This document shows positions 44,914 through 54,265 of a stretch of DNA of 64,000 bases, piece by piece; within the stretch, counting starts at the first letter, position 1, and every line of letters starts with the position of its first letter. A program made the position numbers and the translations under genes. The notes below the pieces were generated by a model. It ran no database searches. It saw only the letters and a list, made by a program, of their open reading frames with translations, and was not told where the DNA came from. This stretch comes from Streptomyces bauhiniae (GTDB lineage Bacteria > Actinomycetota > Actinomycetes > Streptomycetales > Streptomycetaceae): positions 868,001 to 932,000 of the forward strand of contig NZ_SRRT01000001.1 in the NCBI RefSeq assembly GCF_004784475.1, written 5' to 3'.

Positions 44914-45537
44914 TCAGCTCCGCTCGCCCTGCTGCCAGTCGCGCCAGCGGATGCGGGGCTTCTCCAGCACCTCGCCGAGCGTGCCCCACTCGTCGCGGCC
45001 CAGCCGGGAGAGCGGGCGCAGCCGCTCGATGTCCGGGAGACCGTCCTTCGCGAGCGCCTCTTCGCTGACCACCGCGTGGACCACCCGGCCGAACACCACC
45101 GTGGAGTCGCCCAGCGTCAGCAGGCTGTGCAGCTCGCACTCCAGCGCCGCCGGGGAGGCCGCGACCCGAGGAGGCTTGACCCGCAGCGAGGGCTCGGGCT
45201 CCAGCCCAACCGCCCCGAACTCACTGACGTCGGACGGGAAGTCGGTCCCGGTGTCGTTGATCTCCCTGAACAGTCCCTCGGGCGCCAGGTTCACCACGAA
45301 CTCCCCGGTCTCCTCCACGTTCCGCAACGAGTCCTTACGGGTCACCGACGTGAACTGCACGATCGGCGGCTGCACGCAGGACACCGAGAAGAACGAGTGC
45401 GGAGCGAGGTTCGGCCGGTCGGGGTGATCCCTCGGCACCGTGGACACCCATGCGATCGGCCGCGGCACCACCACCGAGGTGAGAAGCCGGTAGAACGCGT
45501 GCGGGGCCATGGCCGAGGGATCGAAATCGGTACGCAT
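44914..45537 (-). CDS. Flavin reductase-like FMN-binding protein
   Basis: Split-barrel FMN-binding protein of 207 aa (Flavin_Reduct family). Key segments: YRLLTSVVVPRPIAWVSTV, NLAPHSFFSVSCVQPPIVQFTS, KDSLRNVEETGEFVVNLAPEGL and ECELHSLLTLGDSTVVFGRVVHAVV. It probably reduces or binds FMN and may supply a monooxygenase. It lies 27 nt after the sdaA stop on the same strand. The ATG has GGGGA close upstream. Confidence 0.9.
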   Translation of the reverse strand: MRTDFDPSAMAPHAFYRLLTSVVVPRPIAWVSTVPRDHPDRPNLAPHSFFSVSCVQPPIVQFTSVTRKDSLRNVEETGEFVVNLAPEGLFREINDTGTDFPSDVSEFGAVGLEPEPSLRVKPPRVAASPAALECELHSLLTLGDSTVVFGRVVHAVVSEEALAKDGLPDIERLRPLSRLGRDEWGTLGEVLEKPRIRWRDWQQGERS

Positions 45538-45564
45538 GATCCCCAGTATTCAGCGGCCCGGCTT

Positions 45565-46932
<1,368 letters not shown>

Positions 46933-46980
46933 GGTGACTCCTCCATACGAACAGGTACAAAAGGTAATGCGGGCACAGCA

Positions 46981-47018
46981 CGGGTGCCCCGCCCACCGGC
47001 GAGGGGGCGGGGCACCCG
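46981..47018 (-). terminator. Terminator/attenuator between glyA and sdaA
   Basis: Perfect 14-bp stem (46981-46994 and 47005-47018) with a 10-nt loop, 19 nt after the glyA stop. It likely ends most gcv-glyA transcripts; sdaA would then depend on read-through or its own promoter. Confidence 0.75.
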
Positions 47019-47036
47019 GATGACAACTACGGGGTA

Positions 47037-48305
47037 CTACTCGCCCAGCGCCGGATACAGCGGGTGCTTGTCCGCCAGCACCCGCACGCGAGCGGCGAGC
47101 GCAGAAGCGTCGTAGGACGGCTTCAGCGTCTCCGCGATCACGTCCGCGACCTCGGCGAAGTCCTCGGCGGTGAAGCCGCGGGTGGCGAGGGCGGGCGTGC
47201 CGATCCTCAGGCCCGAGGTGACCATCGGCGGGCGCGGGTCGTTCGGAACCGCGTTGCGGTTGACCGTGATGCCGACCTCGTGGAGCCGGTCCTCGGCCTG
47301 CTGCCCGTCCAGCTCCGACGCACGCAGGTCCACCAGGATCAGGTGCACGTCCGTGCCGCCGGAGAGCACGTTCACCCCGGCCTCGCGGGCGTCCGGCGCG
47401 GTCAGCCGCTCGGCCAGGATGCGGGCACCGTCCACCGTACGACGCTGGCGCTCCGCGAACTCCTCCGAGGCCGCGACCTTGAAGGAGACCGCCTTGGCGG
47501 CGATCACGTGCTCCAGCGGGCCGCCCTGGAAACCGGGAAAGACCGAGGAGTTCAGCTTCTTGGCGAAGTCCTTCTTCGCCAGGATGATGCCGCCGCGCGG
47601 GCCGCCGAGCGTCTTGTGCGTGGTGGAGGTCACCACGTCCGCGTGCTCGACCGGGTTCGGGTGCAGCCCCGCCGCGACCAGACCGGCGAAGTGCGCCATG
47701 TCCACCCACAGGTGGGCGCCGGCCTCGTCCGCGATCCGCCGGAACTCCGCGAAGTCGAGCTGCCGGGGGTACGCCGACCAGCCCGCGATGATCACCTTCG
47801 GGCGGTGCTCCTTGGCGAGGCGCTCGACCTCGGCCATGTCGACCAGGCCGGTCTCGCCGTCCACGTGGTACGCGACCACGTTGAACTGCTTGCCGGAGAA
47901 GTTCAGCCGCATCCCGTGGGTGAGGTGGCCGCCGTGCGCCAGGTCGAGCCCGAGGATGGTGTCACCGGGCTGGGCCAGCGCGAACAGCGCCGCCTGGTTC
48001 GCGGAGGCGCCGGAGTGCGGCTGGACGTTGGCGTACTCGGCGCCGAACAGCTCCTTCACCCGGTCGATGGCGATCTGCTCGGCCACGTCGACGTGCTCGC
48101 AGCCGCCGTAGTAGCGGCGGCCCGGATAGCCCTCGGCGTACTTGTTGGTCAGGACCGACCCCTGCGCCTCCATCACCGCGAGCGGTGCGAAGTTCTCGGA
48201 GGCGATCATCTCCAGGGTCGACTGCTGGCGGCGCAGCTCGGCGTCGACCGCGGCGGCGATCTCCGGGTCCAGCTCGTGCAGGGGCGTGTTCAGGACGTCA
48301 GTCAT
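47037..48305 (-). CDS. glyA: Serine hydroxymethyltransferase
   Basis: PLP enzyme of 422 aa interconverting serine and glycine with tetrahydrofolate. It has [38 protein letters not shown], the [10 protein letters not shown] region, [19 protein letters not shown], the Schiff-base lysine K231 in [12 protein letters not shown] and [13 protein letters not shown]. Length is normal. It follows gcvH by 14 nt and so belongs to the riboswitch-controlled gcvT-gcvH-glyA run; glycine cleavage and SHMT share the methylene-THF pool. Probably a second SHMT of the organism. Confidence 0.97.
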   Translation of the reverse strand: MTDVLNTPLHELDPEIAAAVDAELRRQQSTLEMIASENFAPLAVMEAQGSVLTNKYAEGYPGRRYYGGCEHVDVAEQIAIDRVKELFGAEYANVQPHSGASANQAALFALAQPGDTILGLDLAHGGHLTHGMRLNFSGKQFNVVAYHVDGETGLVDMAEVERLAKEHRPKVIIAGWSAYPRQLDFAEFRRIADEAGAHLWVDMAHFAGLVAAGLHPNPVEHADVVTSTTHKTLGGPRGGIILAKKDFAKKLNSSVFPGFQGGPLEHVIAAKAVSFKVAASEEFAERQRRTVDGARILAERLTAPDAREAGVNVLSGGTDVHLILVDLRASELDGQQAEDRLHEVGITVNRNAVPNDPRPPMVTSGLRIGTPALATRGFTAEDFAEVADVIAETLKPSYDASALAARVRVLADKHPLYPALGE

Positions 48306-48320
48306 ACGGCTTCCGGCTCC

Positions 48321-48698
48321 TCAGCCTGCGATGTAGGCGGTGTACTCGTCGGCGGTCAGCAGGTCGGCGGGCTGCTCGGCGACGCGCACCTTGAACAGCC
48401 AGCCGCCCTCGAAGGGCGCGGAGTTCACCAGCGACGGGTCGTCCACGACGTCCTGGTTGATCTCGGTGATCTCACCGGAGACGGGGGAGTACAGCTCGGA
48501 GACCGACTTGGTGGACTCCAGCTCGCCGCAGGACTCGCCCGCGGTGACCTCGGCGCCGACCTCGGGAAGCTGCACGAAGACCACATCGCCGAGCGCGTTG
48601 GCCGCGTGCTCGGTGATGCCGACCGTCGACGCACCGCCCTCGGCGGCCGACAGCCACTCGTGCTCCTTGCTGTAGCTCAACTGCTGCGGGTTGCTCAT
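48321..48698 (-). CDS. gcvH: Glycine cleavage system H protein
   Basis: Lipoyl carrier of 125 aa that shuttles the aminomethyl group between P, T and L proteins. The lipoylated lysine is K64 in the [17 protein letters not shown] motif; YSKEHEWL and the hammerhead fold length are typical. The ATG has AGGAG upstream (CAGGAGAATTCAGGTCATG). It lies 120 nt after gcvT and 14 nt before glyA. Confidence 0.97.
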   Translation of the reverse strand: MSNPQQLSYSKEHEWLSAAEGGASTVGITEHAANALGDVVFVQLPEVGAEVTAGESCGELESTKSVSELYSPVSGEITEINQDVVDDPSLVNSAPFEGGWLFKVRVAEQPADLLTADEYTAYIAG

Positions 48699-48818
48699 GA
48701 CCTGAATTCTCCTGTACGCGAGGACGTGCTCGTCGGGGGAAAAGGGCTCGAACCGCTGAAGAGCGGGTGAAATGTGCGCAGGGTCACGCCGGCGACCGGC
48801 CGGACCCGGTGCCAGTGT

Positions 48819-49946
48819 CTACTTGGCGCGCTTGTAGAAGGGCAGCGCCACGACCTCGTACGGCTCGTGGCTGCCCCGGATGTCCACGCCCACACCGGTG
48901 CTGCCGGGGGCGGCGTGCGCGGCGTCGACGTAGGCGATGGCCAGCGGCTTGCCGAGGGTGGGGGAGGGGGCTCCGGAGGTGACCTCGCCGATCACCTTGC
49001 CGTCCGCGACGACGGCGTACCCGGCGCGCGGCACCCGGCGGCCCTCGGCGATCAGGCCGACCAGGACGCGCGGGGGCTGGGCCTCGGCGCGCTCGGCGGC
49101 CTTCGTGAGCGCCTCGCGGCCGACGAAGTCGCCCTCCTTGCCGAACTTCACCACGCGGCCGAGACCGGCGTCGAAGGGGGTCAGCTCGGTGGTCAGCTCG
49201 TGCCCGTACAGCGGCATGCCCGCCTCCAGGCGCAGGGTGTCCCGGCAGGACAGGCCGCACGGCACCAGACCGGCGGCGGAGCCGGCCTCCAGCAGCGCCT
49301 CCCAGAGCTGCGGCGCGTGCTCGGGCTTCACGAACAGCTCGAAGCCGTCCTCGCCGGTGTAGCCGGTACGGGCGATCAGCGCGGGCACACCCGCGACGGT
49401 GCCGGGCAGGCCGGCGTAGTACTTCAGGCCGTCGAGGTCGGCGTCGGTGACCGACTTGAGGATGCCGGGGGACTCCGGGCCCTGGACGGCGAGCAGCGCG
49501 TAGGCGTCGCGGTCGTCGCGGACCTCGGCGTCGAAGCCGGCCGCGCGCTCGGTCAGCGCGTCCAGCACGACCTGGGCGTTGGAGGCGTTGGCCACGACCA
49601 TGTACTCGTGCTCGGCGAGCCGGTAGACGATCAGGTCGTCCAGGATGCCGCCGTCGGCGCGGCAGATCATGGTGTAGCGGGCGCGGCCCACGCCGACCGA
49701 GGCGAGGTCGCCGACCAGGGCGTGGTTCAGCAGCGCGGCGGCCTCGGGGCCGGTCACCGTGATCTCACCCATGTGCGAGAGGTCGAACAGCCCGGCCCGG
49801 GTGCGCACCGCCTGGTGCTCGTCGCGCTCGGAGCCGTAGCGCAGGGGCATGTCCCAGCCGGCGAAGTCGGTCATGGTCGCGCCGAGCGAGCGGTGCACGG
49901 CGTCGAGCGCGGTATGGCGCGGGGCGTGGGGGTCTGTGCTACTCAT
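48819..49946 (-). CDS. gcvT: Glycine cleavage system aminomethyltransferase (T protein)
   Basis: THF-dependent aminomethyltransferase of 375 aa. Family segments: HRSLGATMTDFAGWDMPLRYG, GLFDLSHMGEITVTGPEAAALLNHALVGDL, ARYTMICRADGGILDDLIVYRL, ARTGYTGEDGFELFV and DTLRLEAGMPLYGHEL. ATG at 49946 follows GGGAG by 7 nt; a longer open frame to 49997 would run into the riboswitch. First gene of the minus-strand gcvT-gcvH-glyA run. gcvP is not within the window. Confidence 0.97.
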   Translation of the reverse strand: MSSTDPHAPRHTALDAVHRSLGATMTDFAGWDMPLRYGSERDEHQAVRTRAGLFDLSHMGEITVTGPEAAALLNHALVGDLASVGVGRARYTMICRADGGILDDLIVYRLAEHEYMVVANASNAQVVLDALTERAAGFDAEVRDDRDAYALLAVQGPESPGILKSVTDADLDGLKYYAGLPGTVAGVPALIARTGYTGEDGFELFVKPEHAPQLWEALLEAGSAAGLVPCGLSCRDTLRLEAGMPLYGHELTTELTPFDAGLGRVVKFGKEGDFVGREALTKAAERAEAQPPRVLVGLIAEGRRVPRAGYAVVADGKVIGEVTSGAPSPTLGKPLAIAYVDAAHAAPGSTGVGVDIRGSHEPYEVVALPFYKRAK

Positions 49947-49997
49947 CGGTCGTCTCCCAGGGGCAACGGGGATGGGGCGAGGAACGTTCCTCCCCAT

Positions 49998-50187
49998 CTG
50001 TCATCGGAACCTGAGAGGTTCGCCATGACCGGCCCCCAGGGGGGTGTCACTGGCTTGCACCTTGGGTGGGGCCACTGCGACAGCGGCCCGCTTTTCAGAT
50101 GTGCCTCGCCCGCGCGGTAACGGTGCCTGAGAGATTCAAGGGAGGGACTTGCTCCTTCGGCGCCCCGGATGGGGACTCTCCCGCGCG
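49998..50187 (-). promoter_or_regulatory. Tandem glycine riboswitch controlling gcvT
   Basis: Two glycine aptamers on the minus strand. The first (50111-50187) is closed by CGCGCGG/CCGCGCG and contains GGGAGAGTCC, GGCGCCGAAGGAGCAA and CTCTCAGGCACCG. The second (about 49998-50083) is closed by CTGTC/GACAG and contains GGTGCAAGCC and AACCTCTCAGGTTCCGATGACAG. The linker is about 27 nt. The gcvT start is 50 nt downstream. Glycine binding normally switches on the cleavage system; the expression platform is probably translational or a short antiterminator, not resolved here. Confidence 0.95.
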
Positions 50188-50374
50188 GATTCAAACGGCC
50201 GGTATGCAGTTGGCGGGCACATCATCGCACGGCAGGGCCCGGCCCTGAAGGGGCCACCGGCTGTGACATGCCCGTAGCCGTTCCGGGACCCGTCCGGCGA
50301 CCTCGCGCATTACCTTCTCTTTACATTGGTTGGGCAGGGGATGACCTGAGCCCACTGGGGGAGGGACGATCACG

Positions 50375-51040
50375 GTGAACAGAACCACGGTGTACGCCAC
50401 GACCACCGGCATCCCGGTGCGGCAGCGGCCCTGCGCGGGCGCCCGGGAGCAGGCGAAGAGCCCCGCGCCGGCCGTCCGCGACCTGCGCGACCGCCCCGGC
50501 GGCGGCCCCCGCACCCTCCGCTTCGGCCCCCGCGACCTCGCCGTCGTCACCGGGCTGCCCGGCAGCGGCAAGTCCACCCTGATGCGCCGTACGGTCCCCG
50601 GCCGCCGCGTCGACTCCCAGGACGCCCGCGACCGCTGGGCCGCCCGTCTGCCCGCCGCGCTGCCGTACGCGTTCTACCGCCCGCTGGTCCGCCTCGCCCA
50701 CTACGCCGGGCTGCGCCGCGCGCTGGCCTCCGGCGAGGGCGTCGTCGTGCACGACTGCGGCACCCAGCCCTGGGTGCGCGCCTGGCTCGCCCGCGAGGCG
50801 CGCCGCAGGGGCGGCACCCTGCACCTGGTCCTGCTCGACGTGCCCGCCGACACCGCCCGGCGCGGCCAGCGCGAGCGCGGCCGGGGCGTCTCCCGGTACG
50901 CCTTCCACCGTCACCGCACCGCCACCGCCCGCCTGCTGGACGCCGTGGAGCGCGGCGAGAGCCCGGCCGGCTGCGGCTCGGTCGTCCTGCTGGACCGCGC
51001 CTCGGCGGACGGCCTGAAGCGGATCGAGTTCGCCACGTGA
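50375..51040 (+). CDS. P-loop AAA-type ATPase/kinase-like protein
   Basis: Zeta-toxin/adenylylsulfate-kinase-like P-loop protein of 221 aa. After a disordered Arg/Pro-rich head (about 1-45) comes LAVVTGLPGSGKSTLMRR (Walker A), then VDSQDARDRWAARLP, EGVVVHDCGTQPWVRAWLAREARRRGGTLHLVLLDVPADTARRGQRERGRG (lid-like arginines) and RYAFHRH. It probably phosphorylates a small molecule; the target is unknown. The GTG has GGGAGGGA upstream. Divergent from the gcvT riboswitch and followed by sseB-like genes. Confidence 0.85.
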   Translation: MNRTTVYATTTGIPVRQRPCAGAREQAKSPAPAVRDLRDRPGGGPRTLRFGPRDLAVVTGLPGSGKSTLMRRTVPGRRVDSQDARDRWAARLPAALPYAFYRPLVRLAHYAGLRRALASGEGVVVHDCGTQPWVRAWLAREARRRGGTLHLVLLDVPADTARRGQRERGRGVSRYAFHRHRTATARLLDAVERGESPAGCGSVVLLDRASADGLKRIEFAT

Positions 51041-51104
51041 GCGCCCGCATCCGTACCGGATAGCCTTCTGCACCACAGCATGACTCCCAGCAGGCGGTAG
51101 GCAC

Positions 51105-51896
51105 ATGGACTTCCCGGCGGACCTTCCCGCGGACTTCCCGGCACAGGCACACCCCCACCCGCACGGCGGTTGGCCCGGCAACGAACTGGAGGAGGTCCTC
51201 TCCGCCTCCCTCGGCATACCCGCGGCCGGCGCCCGCGTCATCGAAGTGCTGGCCCGCGCCTTCGTCTGGATACCCCTGCCCAACGGCGGCGGCCCGCACA
51301 GCGGTCCGCTCGACCTGCCCACCGTCGAGATCGACGGCCAGGTGTACGTCCCGGTGTTCAGCTCCGAGGAGCAGTTCCGGCAGTCGCCCGGCGGACACCT
51401 CCCGCACACCGTCGCCCCCGCCGTGGAGTTCGCGCGCGGACTGCCGCCGCAGGCGGGCATCGTCATCAACCCCGGCGGCGTGGTCGGACTCCCGCTGCCG
51501 CCCGACGCGGTGGCCGCGCTGTGCCGGGCCGGGGGCTCCCCGCTGGACGGTCCCGCCTCCGGCGGCCGGGTGCGGCTCTTCGAGCCCGACTGGCAGGAGG
51601 ACCCGGTGGACTTCCTCGCCGCCGCCTCCGCCGAGTTCGCCGCGACCGGCGTGGTCGTCAGCGCCCGGCGCTGCCTCGCCGTCATCGAGACGGCCGAGCC
51701 GGTGCTCTTCGTCGGCGTCGAACTCGCCCACTTGGAGGGCGACGCGCGCGCCCTCCCGCTGGACGCCCTCGGCAAGGCCCTCGGCCGCGCCCCGGCCCCC
51801 TGGCCCGTCAACCTGGTCCTCCTGGACGCCACCCAGGACCCGGTGGCCGACTGGCTACGGACGAACGTCCGCCCCTTCTACCAGTACGGCAACTGA
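51105..51896 (+). CDS. SseB-like protein (enhanced serine sensitivity family), copy 1
   Basis: Protein of 263 aa. SseB N-terminal domain: NELEEVLSASLG...FVWIPLPNG, VEIDGQVYVPVFSSEEQFRQSPGG, GIVINPGGVVGLPLPPDAV; the C-terminal half fits SseB_C (VLFVGVELAHLEGDARALPLDALGKALGRAPAPWPVNLVLLD, then WLRTNVRPFYQYGN). The biochemical function of SseB is not established; overexpression in E. coli alters serine sensitivity. It sits across the riboswitch from the serine/glycine genes and 164 bp before a second family member. Confidence 0.88.
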   Translation: MDFPADLPADFPAQAHPHPHGGWPGNELEEVLSASLGIPAAGARVIEVLARAFVWIPLPNGGGPHSGPLDLPTVEIDGQVYVPVFSSEEQFRQSPGGHLPHTVAPAVEFARGLPPQAGIVINPGGVVGLPLPPDAVAALCRAGGSPLDGPASGGRVRLFEPDWQEDPVDFLAAASAEFAATGVVVSARRCLAVIETAEPVLFVGVELAHLEGDARALPLDALGKALGRAPAPWPVNLVLLDATQDPVADWLRTNVRPFYQYGN

Positions 51897-51928
51897 TTCA
51901 GCAGGGCCGAGCCCCGAAGGGGGGAGGC

Positions 51929-51990
51929 CCTCAGGGGCGCGGGGAACTGCGCGACAAACCACGACGCACCCGCACCCGCGAACCGGCACA
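51929..51990. repeat. Dispersed Streptomyces intergenic repeat
   Basis: The segment including AGGGGCGCGGGGAACTGCGC and the following GACAAACCACGACGCACCCGC matches a short motif I know as widespread between genes in Streptomyces genomes, usually near 3' ends. It lies between the two sseB-like genes. Its function is not known; it is probably transcribed in the 3' UTR of the first gene. Confidence 0.7.
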
Positions 51991-52060
51991 ACCCCCCACC
52001 CCGGTGGGCGCTTAAGCTGTCATCACACGCGGGGAACATGACGAAGGGGCGGTAGGACAG

Positions 52061-52819
52061 GTGAGCGCGAGCCCAAGCGGCAGCGTCGAGCACATGCTGC
52101 GCCAGGTCACTCCCGGACGCTACGACGCCTACGAGGCACTGCTCCGCGCCCTCGCCACCCCTTCGTCCGGCCAGATCTGGATGCTCCTGTGGCACGGCCA
52201 GGCCGGCTCCCCGGACGCGCAGTACGGGAGGATGGAGGTCGACGGCTTCGGCTATGCCCCCTGCGTGACCTCCGCCCAGGAACTCTCCGCCAGCGGCTGG
52301 AACCGGTCCTACGAGGTGGTCGACAGCCTCGACGTCGCCCGCACCCTCTACCCGGAGCAGTACGGCCTCTGGCTCAACCCGCACGCCCCCGGCGGCGGCG
52401 TCGGCATCCCCTGGCTGGACCTGCGCCGCATCGCCACCGGCCTGGACCGCCAGCCCGCCGGTCCCCTGCGGCTGTCCGAACCCGCCATCGAGGTACCGCA
52501 GTTCTACGCCCTGCTCGCGCAGAACGCCCACCGCACCCCCGCGCTGCGCTCCCTGCGCCGCGCCTGGGTCCAGCCCGCCCTCGGCGCCCCCTACCTCGCC
52601 CTCGGCCTCGACGTGTACGAGTCGACCCCGGCCGCGGTGGACTCCGTCCGCGCGATGATGCAGCAGTCGGTCGGCGCGGTCCCCGAGGGCCTGCCGGTCT
52701 CCACGGTCGCCATGACCGACGACTTCGACCCCGTCGTCCTCTGGATGCGCGCCAACGCCCGCCCGTTCTACGACCGCGAGGCCCACGGCGCGGTGGCTCC
52801 GGTGGGCGGGGCGTACTGA
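52061..52819 (+). CDS. SseB-like protein, copy 2
   Basis: Protein of 252 aa, the second SseB-domain family member. It has EHMLRQVTPGRYDAYEALLRALATPSSGQIWMLLWHGQAGSPDAQYGRMEVDGFGYAPCVTS, then LWLNPHAPGGGVGIPWLDLRRIATGLDRQPAGPLRLSEPAIEVPQFYALL and an SseB_C-like end with VALTDDFDP-type VVLWMRANARPFYDRE. It ends with the same WxRxNxRPFY motif as copy 1. GTG start with GGGGCGGTAGGA upstream. Function unknown; co-occurrence of the two copies suggests a joint role. Confidence 0.82.
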   Translation: MSASPSGSVEHMLRQVTPGRYDAYEALLRALATPSSGQIWMLLWHGQAGSPDAQYGRMEVDGFGYAPCVTSAQELSASGWNRSYEVVDSLDVARTLYPEQYGLWLNPHAPGGGVGIPWLDLRRIATGLDRQPAGPLRLSEPAIEVPQFYALLAQNAHRTPALRSLRRAWVQPALGAPYLALGLDVYESTPAAVDSVRAMMQQSVGAVPEGLPVSTVAMTDDFDPVVLWMRANARPFYDREAHGAVAPVGGAY

Positions 52820-53211
52820 CTCCCGCTCCCCGCGCCCGTGTTCGCGACGGCTACGGAGCAACACAACGCGTGTGAAGCAAATGTGGTGGCCCCTCGGCCG
52901 CTCGGGGGTCTCCACGGCACCTCTGCGCGCGTAGACGGACACCGCTACGAGCCCATCCGCGCCGAATGGCCGGTCTGTCCCAACTGGCCACTATTCGATA
53001 ATAGTTACCCGCGGATCGGATAACGGAATCCCCTGTAACGCATCACAGTTGCGCATACTTTCGCCGTCAGCTCTGGCGGGTGATCGCGACCAGGTTGAAG
53101 ACTCCCGAGTCAGAGCACGAAGTGAAGACTTCGTGATCGAGGCAAAGCGACAAAGCCGCGATCAGCGGCAGGCACAGGCCGGTCACCACCGGCGAGAGGG
53201 GTCAGGTCACT
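52820..53211. other. Non-coding region upstream of the oligopeptide transporter
   Basis: About 390 bp with no supported gene. It is less GC-rich than the rest, particularly 52985-53060, which includes CTATT-CGAT-AATAG (52991-53004) and several TA-rich stretches, and it ends in the GAGAGGGG ribosome site of the first transporter gene. The transporter promoter and operators very likely lie here. Confidence 0.65.
53116..53135. promoter_or_regulatory. Perfect inverted repeat in the transporter leader
   Basis: CACGAAGT-GAAG-ACTTCGTG, an 8-bp perfect stem with a 4-nt centre, 76 nt before the first transporter start. It could be a regulator site or an mRNA hairpin. Confidence 0.55.
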
Positions 53212-54210
53212 GTGACCGCACCGATCGAGACCACCGGAGCCGAAGCCGAGGTACAGCCCGAGGCTGTACTCGACGGCGCCGGCAAGGGACGGATCGAGGG
53301 TCGTTCTCTCGGGCAGATCGCCTGGTCCCGTTTCAAGAAGGACAAGGCGGCCGTCGCCGGAGGCGTCATCGTCATCCTCCTGGTCCTGATGGCGGTCCTC
53401 GCCCGGCCGATCCAGGCCGCCTTCGGGCTCGACCCCAACGCGTTCCACCAGGACCTGATCGACCCCAACACCTCGCTCCCCAAGGGCGCTTGGGGCGGCA
53501 TGAGCCTCGACCACCCGCTGGGTGTGGACCCGAAGTTCGGCCGTGACACCGCCACCCGCATCCTCGAGGGCTCCTGGGTGTCGCTGGTGGTCGCCTTCGG
53601 CGCCACCATCCTGTCCAACGTGATCGGCGCGATCCTCGGTGTCGTCGCCGGCTACTACGGCGGCCGGGTCGACTCGGTCATCAGCCGCCTGATGGACACC
53701 TTCCTCGCCTTCCCCCTGCTCCTCTTCGCCATCGCGATCTCGGCCACCCTCCAGGGCGGCGCGTTCGGCCTCACCGGCCTGCCGCTGCACCTGAGCGTGC
53801 TGATCTTCGTCATCGGCTTCTTCAACTGGCCCTACCTGGGCCGGATCGTGCGCGGCCAGACCCTCGCCCTCCGGGAGCGCGAGTTCGTCGACGCCTCGCG
53901 CGGCATGGGCGCCAAGGGCCCGTACATCCTCTTCCGTGAGCTGATGCCGAACCTGGTCGGCCCGATCATCGTCTACTCGACGCTGCTGATCCCGACCAAC
54001 ATCCTCTTCGAGGCATCCCTGAGCTTCCTCGGCGTCGGCATCCAGCCCCCGCAGGCTTCCTGGGGCGGCATGCTCCGCGACGCGGTGAACTTCTACCAGG
54101 TCGATCCGCAGTACATGATCGTGCCCGGTCTCGCCATCTTCCTGACCGTCCTGGCGTTCAACCTGCTGGGTGACGGTCTCCGCGATGCTCTCGACCCGCG
54201 CAGCCGCTGA
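53212..54210 (+). CDS. Oligopeptide ABC transporter permease (DppC/OppC type)
   Basis: Inner-membrane permease of 332 aa. A cytoplasmic N-tail and first helix (AAVAGGVIVILLVLMAVLA) are followed by an extracytoplasmic loop and the core of five helices. The EAA motif is EREFVDASRGMGAKGPYILFRELMPNLVGP, which contacts an ATPase subunit. GTG start after GAGAGGGG. First gene of the five-gene transporter operon. Confidence 0.94.
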   Translation: MTAPIETTGAEAEVQPEAVLDGAGKGRIEGRSLGQIAWSRFKKDKAAVAGGVIVILLVLMAVLARPIQAAFGLDPNAFHQDLIDPNTSLPKGAWGGMSLDHPLGVDPKFGRDTATRILEGSWVSLVVAFGATILSNVIGAILGVVAGYYGGRVDSVISRLMDTFLAFPLLLFAIAISATLQGGAFGLTGLPLHLSVLIFVIGFFNWPYLGRIVRGQTLALREREFVDASRGMGAKGPYILFRELMPNLVGPIIVYSTLLIPTNILFEASLSFLGVGIQPPQASWGGMLRDAVNFYQVDPQYMIVPGLAIFLTVLAFNLLGDGLRDALDPRSR

Positions 54211-54265
54211 CGTCTGCCGCGACGAGTCCACCAGATTTCCGACAGTGAAGGGGAAAGCGCCCATC

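Noticed and set aside
44669..45139. A 156-codon minus-strand frame across the quinone-oxidoreductase relic
   Set aside because: It is in a different frame from the MDR homology and overlaps the flavin reductase gene; no recognisable protein.
50084..50110. Linker between the two glycine aptamers as a separate regulatory element
   Set aside because: Its length and position are normal for tandem glycine riboswitches.
53049..53546. A 165-codon frame overlapping the first transporter permease
   Set aside because: Arg/Gly-rich and out of frame with the recognised permease; no domain or supported start.
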